A stretch of DNA of 64,000 nt from Patagioenas fasciata. Lineage: Eukaryota; Chordata; Aves; Columbiformes; Columbidae. The translations under genes were made by a program, and so were the position numbers. The number at the start of each line of letters is the position of its first letter. The stretch's first letter is position 1. This document shows positions 11,542 through 23,900 of this stretch, piece by piece. The stretch covers positions 193,296,604 through 193,360,603 of the forward strand of contig NC_092520.1 of NCBI RefSeq assembly GCF_037038585.1, in the 5' to 3' direction. A model generated the notes under the pieces. The model searched no databases, was not told the DNA's origin, and saw only the letters and a program-made list of their open reading frames with translations.

Positions 11542-14145
11542 CCTACTATGACTTCTAGTAGTTTTTCTGACAAAACAATGTGTTACCATCCCTTCCTGAG
11601 ACCAAGCTGAAAGTGCCTGTAGAAATGGCCCAGTTCACTAATTTGGTTTTGCTGTTCATCCTCCTTCATGACATTTGTTGCTGTCATATTACTCCTCTGA
11701 GGGATTTCACAATTCGATGCTTGTATTTGTCTGGAGCTGTGGAAAGCAAAACCCTTTGGAAGAAGGAATATTTCTACCCCTACAAACAAAAAGTCAACAA
11801 GTTGTCTGGACTAGAGTTAGGCAAACTCATATAGAGGAGGAAAAAAAGCTAACAATGTCATTTTAGGTCATTTTAAGCTTAGCTAAAAAGTTGAATATAC
11901 ACCAGAAGTTTACAGGAGGGTTCTGAAAGAAACAAGGAAGTTCTCTATCTCCCTGACTTCAGTTTCAATTAAAAGAAAAAATTCTCCTATGTTCCAAGAT
12001 AGTGCATCCATCCACCTACAGTATTTAAGGTTCAAACTGAGGATAATTAATGGTCTTCCACATAAAAGGAAAGTAGGAGACAGGCTGATGGGACCAGCCT
12101 CAAAAAAGCAATGAAGAGTTCAGCTCTGAAAAACAAACAAACAAAAATCTGAAGTAAGTATATATGGAGATTTCTTTCCTCCTCCTTTGTCGACGGAGAT
12201 GCAGGTTGTGGGGACACTATAAAGAAGGGGATTGAGGAACTGGGGCATAAAAGGGATTAGATTAATGGAAGTAATCCAAGTAATTACTGTGCAGGATCAC
12301 ACCCAGCACTCTTTTGGCATCTAGAATGGCCAAAAAATGGTAAGTTAATCAGATCTCTGAAATTTGGCAATAGGATGGGTGACATTGGTATGCAAAGTAA
12401 TTTTGCCTTTATGAAAAAGTAATTGCATGTTTGCTTACTTCAAAGAAACAGTGATCATTGCAATCTAACCAAAGTTTCAGTTTCAAACTAAAAAGTCATC
12501 AAACTACCATGAGAACAATTGTGTGGAAACTGGAACTTTAAATTTACTAGCTTAAAGGAAAGAAAAAAATCTTTATACAAACAAACCTTGTGCCAAAAAA
12601 AAAGCCATAGTCCAACACACTCAAATTGTCTCATTGATTTATGAAAGATTATTCAATTTAAATAAATCCCTCTTTCACTGCCTAAAAAATGTTATGTTTG
12701 AGTTAGTAGAACATTCTAGAATGTTTTGCTTTTTATTCACTCACTGGCTTTTGTGCCCTTCAGGTAACATGCTTGAAGCTCTGAGTTCTGTTTGGGGATT
12801 TTTAATATTTCCAGCTTCTCAAATCACCATTTTCTTTCATAAGTAGGATTGAGGCATTGCAGCTAATGGTGTTCAGAGAGCTTCCTGCTTTTGATTGATC
12901 ACAGCTGAAAAACAGGTAACTGCTGAGTGTCAGTGAGCTGACAGCATTGACCCAGACAAAAAGCTCATAAAGGCATGAAGTCAGAAGCATGGAAGCTAAA
13001 GCAGAAGAGTTTTCTTTGTTTATTTAAAGCTGGGAAATTGTAAGAAAAGATCGCAATGGTGGCTAAGCTTTCAGTGAGTAAAATCTTAATATTTGCCAAG
13101 ACAATCAGGTTTACTGGATGTGAAGGTTTCAGAGTCTATGTTGTCCTTGAGTGGAAACTTCGTAGAGTCTGTTAATCCGTGAAATATCAGTTGTGAGAAG
13201 ACCTGAGTGCTAGAATGTAGGCCATGATCAACACAGAATGTAACGGTGAGTTTGAGTATTTGCAGGAAGAACGTCAGAAACACAAACAACTTGAAATTTT
13301 CAAACACACATTGGGCAAAATCTGAAGAACAGACATAAGTGAAGGGGGTAACATATGACCATGGGGACAGAGGGAGATGAGACCAGAGCGAGAGGGATTG
13401 AGACATGGACTTGCTCCATTAGAAAATGAAGAGAAAAAGCAAGATGACAGTGAAGAAAAGAAAAAACTGTTTTTACTAGTGGACAAAAAGAGGCCAGGAC
13501 TGAGAGGCCAAGGCAAATATAAATGATTTTCAAGATGCTGAGAAGGAAACATGACTCTCAGACAGAAGGCAGAGAATAAAGGACTGAAGTATCTTAAAAG
13601 CACAGTGAAGAGGCAAGTTTTTATTACCCAGGAGTCCTGGCTAAGAAATTGTAGACTTGTCCTTTGAGCAGATCTAGTAGAAAATGTGTTACTTGTCAGG
13701 ATGCATTTAGTTTGAATATAAATTAGATGAGACTCAAGTTTAAAGAGACTTCTGATAAGAGCCAGAAGAATGAACTGATTATCTTTCATGTTGGGACAAG
13801 TGACATAAGAGTCCCATTAGGTGAGTCTCCTGGTTGAAGAATACATTCAGTCACTTAAAAGCTCATGGTAGTCACTGAAGTTTTTCAAGTCCTTAGGAAA
13901 AAAAAAGGAAAAAAAGCAGAAACATGGCAAGATGAGGAAACAAAAGGATATCCTAAAATAGCAAGTGCAATGGCAAAGATTCCACAAGGAATGCAGAAGT
14001 GTACTGATAGAGAGGAGGGAATGAGGGTAAAATTATGTCTTCAGAAACAGGGAATGTAGGTGTATAGTGAGAGTGAAGCTAAATAAGACCTGGCAGAGGA
14101 TAAATAAAAATAGCAGGCTTTTTGAGCCATATACATGGAAAACTT
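11542..14145. other. Stretch without recognised gene
   Basis: Nothing is identified apart from a CAAA-rich patch at about 12127-12147. From about 13360 the plus strand becomes strongly purine-rich. That skew produces a 171-codon open frame on the minus strand (13274-13789) made mainly of Ser, Phe, Leu and Pro, which I reject as a gene. Confidence 0.6.
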
Positions 14146-14167
14146 GGGGGTCAGGGGGAGGGGAGGG
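14146..14167 (+). other. G-quadruplex motif
   Basis: Four guanine runs (5, 5, 4 and 3 G) are separated by loops of 3, 1 and 1 bases. This fits the canonical intramolecular quadruplex rule with very short loops. It lies at the end of a long purine-rich tract. Confidence 0.75.
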
Positions 14168-17100
14168 TAAAAGAGAAGCCATTAAGCAATGACAATCTCA
14201 GTTTCTCTGAAAACTACCTGAAATATTCTCTTCTCAGTTTTCATTAGTGACAGTAGCTCAGAATGTGAAATGAAAGGCACAATGGCTAACACGAGTTCAA
14301 GAAAAGAAAAGTATAGGGGCTTTTTTCTAAGAATGTAATTAGTGATGCAAAATTGGGCAGCATCTGCAATACAAAGAAGCATCACGATATCATGCAGCAT
14401 GAGATGACTTCCAAGACTGTCATAACAGTAACTGTACAGCAGTTAATGCTTCCAAATGCTGCCGTCACAGAGTGATAACAAAAAGAAGAACTTTGTGATG
14501 GGGATAAAATGAACTGGGATGTCTAGCTGATCAGCTTAGAACCCTGAATTGTTACAGGGAGGGCTAAGAAACTAAGACAGAACAGGAAGTATCTCCATTA
14601 TAATACATAGAAAAGTCTTAAGGTCTTTATATAAATATCATGGCTCTGAGTACTATGAACAGTACTGATCAACTGTGTTTCAGAATGGCAGGCTCATAGT
14701 GGAAGAGAAATTCTACCAAGCTGCTGCAGAACTTAGAAACAGAGCTATAAATAGAGCTACAAGAAGAGACTTGTATTGGGCAGTATATATGTATGTCCAT
14801 ATGCTAGCTTTAAGAAGACTAGTGAGGGACAAAATATATCACACATGTTTTCACATAGCATTTGTGTTGAATTACATTATGTAACTATCAAAAGCACCAG
14901 AGTGGACTTAACCTCTCAAATTCCTTTCTACTTTTTGTTTCTAACAAAAATGTGAGTTAGTTTTAAGCGGATTCTAATGGTAACAGAACTGAGACTGCAG
15001 CTTTCCAGTTCTTTTGAGTTAGTGAATTTTCAAAGTGTTGAAGTATTCTAATGCTTATGACGGGAATCCTAAAGGAGTACAAAGCAATAGTGCAAGTAAA
15101 AAACAAATAAACCTAATTTTAAACTAAGTTTATTGCACCACCATCATAAACTAAACTCATTCAACCAAAATATTTACTTGCTCTGTCATTCATCACTGCA
15201 ATGTGGTTTCCTTTCTGCTGAGTCCACTTAGCTGTTTCACATTGTACCTTCAAGATTCATTTTAATTCACATATTCAGCCTACCAACCTCACTCCCAGAA
15301 TTATGAGCTCTCTTGAAATATTTAGAGGGTTTTTTTCTGATATCTCTAGATATCAAAAGCATGGGTATATAGGGAAGCATGATCTATTGATAACAGATCG
15401 AAGGCTGAGAGTCTTGATGTGAGGAATGCTAACAAATAACACAGTCTTCATGGCAGATCAACAGGTAAAACAGATTCCTTTCACTTAGCTTTCTGACCAG
15501 AAATAAAGGAAAAAATGATATAAACTTAAAAATTAGAGCAGCTGTTGTATTAGTATTTTAAGGCATCAGGATACAGCTGTGAGAATGTGAAATAATTACA
15601 ATGCTAAATTGCCTCAGTGTTGCAAGAATCTCAAGTTATTTAGTACTATAAGAATCTTGACCTATTTTTACATAGGTCCCAGTATTCAAATCCCCTTGTA
15701 ATATCATTAGTCAAAACATTTCCCATGTTAAAGAACTCAATCACTGTCTTATTTTTAATAATATGTTGAATTCTGATGAAGTTGATAGGCTTCAATAGAC
15801 ATTCAAAAGTTTCAGTTCAGCCAGCAAAAAAAATGTTCAGATTCTTAAGGCTATGAAGTTCCTTGACTGTACTTATTTCCTCTTATGTTGCCATTAGCTG
15901 AACTCTTCTTATTGCCTTCTTCTTCATTAAAGTCATTGCTCAGACACTGTTATGTTTTTGTTGCTATGCTATCTCTTCCTGTTTGTACTACAAAGGTGAC
16001 ATGTCTCCAAGCTACAGATCAGAATGATACTTAGGAGGAGAGCTTGGTGCTATAACCTTAGGGTTTTTTGGAGTATTTGCTGTAGAACTCTTATGTTTCT
16101 CACCTTTCTAGTCTGACCTTCATTTTGAACTTGGAGATGTGCAATGATGAACCTCTGCACAGGATGAAAGAAAGACTCCTTACTGTTGTTAGCATTTGCT
16201 TGACTGGTAACAGATGTTCATGACAGAGATAATTTTTTTTAAGTGTTTCTGTTTCTTTTTTCAGGTCTAATGTACAAGGGAAGGAGATTATTAATATTCC
16301 GATCAGATACCATATTTTCCATGAATCCATTTTTCTCACTGTTCATGGGAGCCAGTTGTCACACATTTTCACAACATGTTATCAGTATCTTCCATTCAAA
16401 TAATTTCAAAATCAAGAATAATCCAAGGAAACATTAGTAGAATCAACATCTGATCTCTATTTATTCTTTCTCTGTGGCCTGTGTCAGTTTAAGTGTTCTA
16501 TTCTGTTCAGCAAGAAGAAACAGAAAAGTGATTCGTAATTTTTCTTTCTCAAGGACACAGCAGTTCCACTCAGAGTGATCTTTCCTCCCTCATCCCTTTA
16601 GAAATCCCTGCACCTGTGCTTGAAGTATTTGAGGTCTCAGCTAATGAAGTAGGAGATATTTATAACTCTCCAGTCTCCAAGAGTTTTTTATTAAAAACAA
16701 CCAGTCCACAAATAGTGCCACACAAATAATTCCTCAGACTGGAACTTTAGACTAGCTTAGCTCAGAGAAGACAACCTGTACTTTCTACCTTCTCCTCCTC
16801 ATGTCAGATGTTGTCTACCAAGAGACAGTTTAACGTTTTCAGTTTAAAAAGGAATTAACATGAACCATAACATCAACTGAAAGCTTAGCAATAATTGTAT
16901 CAAGTTTCTGCTGATCCAGTTTCTGTGGCCTAACGACTTCTGCTCAGCTGGTGCACAGAGACTGTCAGCCTACACGGAGAAGGTGTTCTGTGAAGTCACA
17001 CAGATCCAGTTGCGTTCACACAGCTGCCACAGCTCAGTCCATCACAGTAAGCTGCTGAAACATGGTACTTTGACTGGAAGCCTGAGTCCAAAACTTTTAT

Positions 17101-19917
17101 ACTTCAGTCAGTTCTCCTCCTATTTGGGGAACCTGTAACAAGTGACAAGTTTTTTAGGAGATTTGAGCTGAAGAGTGTAAGTACAAATGTGTGATGCCTT
17201 GGCCCCCATTCCCTGTCAAAGAGTAGATCATCATGGTTGTGAAGTTTCCTATGTGGGCAAACCCATCTCTTTTTCCTTGTCAACTATCAATAACTTCAGT
17301 CGCATAAAATGACTGAATGACCCTACAATCAGAAGTAATGTCTTCCAGCTGTGGACTGAAGACATTTGATAGATGATAGCAAGGAAGAAGTGAGATTGTT
17401 GCTATCAAAATTCCCTGAAGAGGCCAGATCTAGGCAGACTAGGCTTGATCAATGTTCCTCTGGGTGAGGAAGGGGAGTGAGAAGGGAAGCGATGAGGACG
17501 AGCCAGCTTCCCGAATGAGCTGCCCTTGTGGGTAGTTATCTGACGACTAGTAGGACTCCAGTGTACTTCTTAAAGGAATATTCCTGGGAACTGTATCTTG
17601 TTTCATAAAATGAGGGGCTTGGAAGTCTCCAAAATAGGAAAAGAATATGGGATAATTTCCTGAGCCTGCATTTGGGACATTTTACTAAGGAATTTTCCTC
17701 AAATTGACTGAAAACTAAAGAAAAGGGTCTTTGCAATTTCTCTGGCTGTATGCACAGCTCTACAGAAACATATCACTGTCTCATTCTTTCCTCCAAATAA
17801 TATACTCCATGTATTCACCTCAGCAGCTCTGCTCATAGCACACTGTGGCACCAGCCTGTTACGGCGCTGCAGGAGGACTGAAAGGGTCTATTCTAAAGGG
17901 CATAAACTTCAAGACTCAGCCCTACTGTCACTGCGTCTTTGATTTCAAATGAGGGAGAAAGGACTACTGTGTAGGCATGAAAATGGACAGCCAGAAACAG
18001 CCACCTGCTAGGGAAAGAGAGAGAATATACTCATCACACATGATGTGGTAGCAGCTATGCTGCTATGTATATGCCTCACATACAGTGGCAATGGGCATTC
18101 TATGACCCAGGAAATAAATCTGTCCCATATTCCCTGACTGAAGAGAGGACAGAAGGCTGAGAAGTAAGAAGCTTATTTTAGCTGACTGGGTTACTAGAAC
18201 ACAGACATAATTGACAGTTCTGCTGAGATAGCAAACTTAAACTTATTTGGCTTATGCAACCAAAAAAACAACAGAGAGCCATGAAAAATCAGAGGTAGCC
18301 AAGCAGACTCTATCTCAAGACAAGGTGAAATGACTCATGCTAATTTATATGGTGGCTCTAGTGTTTTGCATTAAATAAGGACTTTGTTCTGTATCTCTGA
18401 TACCAGTTAAGCCTGTAAAAGCCTCCTGTCACAGAAGCAGGGTCTGGGATCATCCCAGATCATGCAACCTGGGAAGCGTTAATAGGAGGCGTCCTGATGG
18501 CTCTACAGGATCAGGCCTACTCAGATTGTTCCCTTGGTACTTGTGTATTCCACTGTCCTGAGAAGGCCTCTTAACTCAGACATGGCACCACATCAGATTT
18601 GCTCTAAGTACTGTCATAGTACCGAGTTCTCTCTGACAAGCCTTCTCAAAATCTGAGGCTGTAAGGTTTTGCAAAACCACCTTTGGTCCAGCAGTGTCAG
18701 CTCTGATTGGAAGCTGAGAAGCCAAACTTGACCCAAGCCACTCCAATGAGAATTAGCATTCCATAGAAGGTAACAGGAATGCGAGGTGAGCTTTATATGA
18801 GTTATTGGTGTGGGGTCTGTACCACATGAAAGCTGATGAAATGCTTCAACTGCACCTGAGTTAATCCAAGCCAAAACCCACCAGCTGTGCAGGGAGCCAA
18901 CTCCATTGTCTTGCATCCACAAGATAGCTAATCTGCAACCTGGTTAAACAGCCCGTGGATAATTAAGAGTGAAGCACACAATATATCAGCATTCTCTTGG
19001 CACATTTGAGTACTGACACATCATTTATTTCCCATAGACTGTGCATATAAAGCTGAAAACAGAATGTTTAACTTCCACAGAGAAACTGGGAAAGATTCTC
19101 CATTTTTTTAATTATACCTTCAAACATTTTTTTTCTATACAAGGAAAGCAGCTAAAAAAATGTCTGGTTTATGGACAAACCCCATGTACAGCAGAACTGA
19201 TTTTGAGTCCATGTCATTACTAACCTTAGCTCAGAATACAATGTGAGAAACAAGACCAATGAATGCTGAGGGTTTAGGTAGTTGGCTAAAATGTGGAAAA
19301 CACTCAGCATTAGTTTCTTGGCTCAAGCTGTAATGGTTCCACAAATATACTGTAAGACTTTTGAAGATGGGCACCCCTACTTGATCTGGAACAGTCTTAG
19401 AACTACTAGCTCCAGCTTCTTTCTCAAGCCTTATCTTAACTGATTCATCTTGCATTAAGTCACTTGGTTTTATTTGAGTTTCAGGGATTTTGTATCTTCC
19501 CTCACCAGAACTAATTTCTAGCACTGACATCTAAAGCTCTCTGTAGGTTTATAATTCCCAGAGTCTTCTTCCTGGGACTGTTGATTCAGCTCAGCTGTGC
19601 TCTAAACCCCCTTTGCCTCAACAGAGTTTAAATCTAGTTTTCCTTCAGCCAATCATGTTAATCCAATGACCTCTGCTTTATGAGAAGAAATAGGGAACTG
19701 AGTCCCCTTAAAGTGAATACTCTACAGGTATCTTTGTTGTGGAGATAGAAGATTTTTCGCAGCTTATGAGTCTAAATTTTAGTTCTTGTGCCTAATGTTT
19801 CATATTGCTTGGTACGCTGTCAAGCTCTTGGTACCTTATGTGGGTGCTTTGAAAAATTCCTCTGCTGACAAGATATTTGGATATAGGTAGAATTTATGAT
19901 GTTTAAATATATCCTCA
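14168..19917. other. Stretch without recognised gene
   Basis: Unique sequence. An exon-like block on the plus strand at 16265-16403 is discussed as a finding, not annotated as a gene. A short perfect palindrome lies at 15338-15355. Other open frames have no support. Confidence 0.55.
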
Positions 19918-19985
19918 AGTGCCAGGTGCATGAGGATATTTCAGGACCTAACCTCCCACTGATTTCAACAGATCCGGTATCTGCT
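19918..19985. repeat. Possible fossil amniote repeat fragment
   Basis: The words GTGCCAGGTGCATGAGGATA and CCTCCCACTGATTTCAACAG resemble an old repeat with 'gtgctgagcacctcgcaggatcagg' and 'tcccattgacttcaatggga' phrases. The match is short and divergent. Confidence 0.3.
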
Positions 19986-20864
19986 TCCTGCTTAGAAAAT
20001 TAGTCACCTACATATCATGCAGATAGATTTTAAGGGTCATGTCTTCTCTCTGTCCTCAGCAGATTGCCACACCTGCAGACAAGATAAGTCAAAACCAAAA
20101 GCCAGCTATGCCAGCACAATCTTATCTTATGCTTGTTGGTGTGGTGTAAGGAGAACATATTTTCTCTTTCTACTATAAAAATATTAAATAGAGAAGAAAT
20201 AATGTAAATCAAATACAAAAGAGTAAACTGAAGAAGTCCTATGCAGTAACCGAGACATCTTTTCTCCAAGAAAGTGAGGATTTAAATAGGGAGTATTAGT
20301 ATATTTTCATCAAAATATTGTAATATGAAAGGCTGCTAGTTTTTAACAGGATCGGGGCAGGGGGGTAGCCTCTTTGTGCGGATTCAGCACTTCTGACACA
20401 TAAAACTATCTCTTATGGTGGAAGTCACACTTCAAAAGATAGAAGAATACATAAAATTAAGAAAATATTGAAAGATAAGAAAATAAAAGATAAGAAGAAT
20501 ACATAAGATAAGATTAAAAATTTAAAATCCATAGTATGAATCAGGTTTGCATAATTATGGACGTAACATTTTTTAAAATGAGGTAAGTGGCTAGATAAAT
20601 GCATTTCTACTGGCAAAGAAACCAGGCTGAGTAAAATTAGTTGATTTTGTGAAGAGTTAAGAATATTCAGCCACCAGATAAAAATCAGCTGCAACTTGTT
20701 TCCACTAGAAAAGATCCTACACTGGTCTGGATATCACTCAGATACATTGCCATTTAGATACTTAACTTCAGGAGTGTCTTGTGCTTTTTGGATGTTAAGC
20801 TCAGGATTCTGTTGCTTAAATAGGCTCACATTATGCCACCTAAAATGCCCTAAGATAACCTAGA

Positions 20865-20976
20865 TGTCTGCATCATTGGACCAGTTGATCATTATAGGTC
20901 CCTTCCAACTGAAATTTGTTCTATTCTATTCTATTCTATTCTATTCTATTCTATTCTATTCTATTCTATTCTATTC
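20865..20976 (+). mobile_element. CR1 LINE 3' end with expanded terminal repeat
   Basis: A short 3'-terminal CR1 piece (about 20870-20920) reads 'ttggaccagttgatcattat', then AGGTCCCTTCCAACTGAAAT. These are the standard last bases of avian CR1. They run directly into 11 copies of CTATT (20921-20975). Intact CR1 ends in a few copies of an 8-base ATTCTATG-like unit, so the pentamer array most likely grew from that terminal repeat. The sequence to the left is not recognisably CR1. The element is therefore either extremely truncated or its 5' part has decayed. Confidence 0.8.
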
Positions 20977-23900
20977 GTGCTGCCAGCATGACAGAGGACT
21001 CAACAGAGACCTACAACTGGAGGCAGGGCAGGATAAGCACACACAATACCAGATGCCTAATTTTGGGCAATTGGTTCTGACCCAGGTCTCCCAAAAATCA
21101 CGAACATCTGACCAAGCTATGACTTAGTTTGATCTGTCACCATTAAATCTTGGGGAGCAATCAGCTTTACTTGTTCCTGTTGTGGTCAGCTAACACACTT
21201 TCTGCTGCAAACATGCAATGTTGAGCATCTTATCTCCTCTGTTCTGGAAGGTGGAAAAGGTATCATTGACTTATTTTCAGTCATAGCTGCTTATGACCTC
21301 AGAAAAACCTCACAAAGATGTCTGCAACTGTTGACTTCTATCAGGGATGTGCATGCAACATATTCATAACATGGTAACAGCTAATCTTTATTGAAAGGAG
21401 AGGTTACATTTTTTCAGCTTTGCCCGTCTCATCATTTTTCTGCAAATCTCAAACACTTCTTAAATCATCTTCAGAAGCTGCAAGAATTTTGAATCTTATT
21501 CTTGTAATAAACACAACACCTGCAGTAAGCAATCTGTGGTTCGTGGGTGATGAATCCATTTTGCATTAGCCTATCAGACTGAAAATAATAGGGATTAAGG
21601 ATTACAGGTTGAAATCCAAATGTCATACCTATTTACAGTCTTTAATGCATCCAGTCTACTATGTCTGGGAGAAATAACATTGGCATTCATAGTCACTTAT
21701 CCAGTTATTGTATCTCTTAGTGCAAAGCTACATCTGCACAAATAGAATACTAGTCTAGAATGGGTATATACTACTTAGAATGAGCAGAACATTTCCTTGG
21801 ACAATCCAAACAAACCAGGTTTTCTTCAGAGGTCAGGGGGTTTTTTTGTTTGTTTTACCAAGACAGGATCTTTAATTGACTTAGCCAGAGGTGTTCAGGA
21901 CTGCTGATGTATTATTTCTTACACAGTGTATCTACCATGATCTTTGGCTCTATAGGAAAGTTCCCAGCTGGGAACACTTGCTGTCTCCGTACCAGTTGTC
22001 TTGTTCTGAGAACATTGCTCTTTTTCCCAGTTACCCTTAACCCAGAGCTAATTTTGCTGGAACATTACTTTAGGCTGCACACATATTTCTGCCTCAGGTC
22101 TCTTTTCCTGTGATATTACCTCCAATGTCAATGTGGTCTGTTATCACTACCCTTCATTCTTCATACAGCAAGTGCTCATGGACTCATCATGTGGTTCTAA
22201 AGAGATGCTTCACAATGTCTTATAAATCATTCCAGACCTCAAGCTCAGTCTAATCTCTAAACTAGCATTCTGTTAGTTTCTCAGAAATTATTTAAGTCTT
22301 CAGTAATCACATTCTTCTTAACTTTAATTTCTGTACCATCTGTTTGAAAACACATTTCTTGTGTTTCAGTTTTGTGTGGAGGATAGTATTGTCTGTATTT
22401 CTGTAAAGGGTCAGAGCTAACTTCCTTTGCTTGAGTTAATCAAGAGTCATTAGGGACATAAAGTGCATTAAAGGCTGCTATTGCCAGAGAAAAAACAATC
22501 TTCCATTTGTATTTTTCCCCCTCTGCTGGAATTTATTGCATGTAGATGAAGATGGAAGCTAACGTAAATCTCTCTCATTTTTTCAAGAGAGCCTCCACTA
22601 GTAATAAAGGTAGCCTGTCTGAAGGTCCATTTGTTTTCAATTTCAGTAAAAATGGTTTTATCTCCTTGAAGCATGAGAATGGTAAAGAAAACAAATTATT
22701 TTTCCATTTCAAAAATTCTGTAATTGAACACATTTGCTCTTGCAATAACTGAAGGCAGAACATTTCAATCTGGCCTGCGGCTAGTCCTTGTTGAAAAAGT
22801 ATCCTTGAGCATTTTTATAAATATTGGCATTATATCTGCTAAGGTTACAAGCTTCTGAACAGAATGTTTTATTAAGTCAACTTATAGTTCACTGTAGAGT
22901 TGTTAGTATGCTAAGGAATGGTGCACAGGCATATACAGTTAACCCAGCTATATTTTAACAAATGGAGTAAAAATATATAGGAAATGGGTCACAGGAGCAC
23001 AATCAATAAACTAATATTTTTTCTTTTATTTTTTATTCCCAGGATCCTGTTCTGCAAACACATTAAATTCCTAACTGCCTGACAGGGGATGGTATCAATC
23101 TGTGTGTTAGTGCTTATTGATTAGCTTTGCTCGAATATGTGCTGCCAGCTATAATAAGCAAGCACATTTCGAGTAAAATTGATCACATCAGTCCTAAAAG
23201 TTAGAACCTTTTTGTGGGAAGTCCTCATGCAACCATCTGATTTAAAACTTTTTAGTTTTGAAATCAATATCTTCAGGCCACAGCTGGAAGAGATTGTTCC
23301 CAATGGATTTTTTTTTCTAAGTTGATGGTTACTAAGTACCAATATTAACATGGTACAAATGAATCTGAGGCCATGTTGACTACACTTTTTTTGTTGTGTT
23401 TCTAAAAAGCCTAAGATTCAGTGGCTTTATCTGCATCACCAAATAATTTAGCATGACAGAAGCACATTAGTAGATCAAAGCAGTTAATGCAGTGACCACC
23501 ACAGCTACATGCTGCAAGGTTTTGAGAGTTTACTGCAGGCTAGATTTAGGGTAGTCCCCACGATCAAATGTTCCAAACACACATGTGAGACAAGGCTGTC
23601 CACAGAGCCATTCACCAGTTTTGACATTTGCATTCCCATTAAAGTGTGGAATACATTAGATACAGATCTCAAGTAGACTTTCTTTATTAGTTTTCTCCAA
23701 AAGTGATCTGATTTTCACATACCAGCATAGTTCTGCAAACTAAACCAGTGCACATGGTGAGTGAGGATGATCAGGGGTTTCACTTCGGAAGTGTTGTACA
23801 ACTCCAAACCAAAATGTTAATGCAAATGCAGAAATTTAGCTTTTACTCTCTTCCTCAGGTTTTTTATACCACAAACATAAAAAGAACAGAGGAAGGAAGA

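Noticed and set aside
13274..13789. 171-codon minus-strand open frame
   Set aside because: It lies opposite a purine-rich tract. The pyrimidine-rich strand lacks stops by composition and gives a Ser/Phe/Leu/Pro-rich peptide with no domain.
14675..14884. 69-codon plus-strand frame after TGTGTTTCAG
   Set aside because: The pyrimidine tract is weak and the peptide is not recognised. Compatible with chance.
17536..17736. Minus-strand frame with a CPKC motif after a TTTTCAG acceptor
   Set aside because: A single zinc-knuckle-like pair without a second CxxC, and no donor at a sensible place.
19231..19530. 99-codon minus-strand frame with a coded-looking hydrophilic peptide
   Set aside because: A stop directly precedes the ATG, upstream frames are broken, there are no splice signals and no family was recognised.
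20921..20976. Possible CRISPR-like or coding repeat (Leu-Phe-Tyr-Ser units)
   Set aside because: It is a plain CTATT pentamer array with no spacers, attached to a CR1 end in an animal genome.
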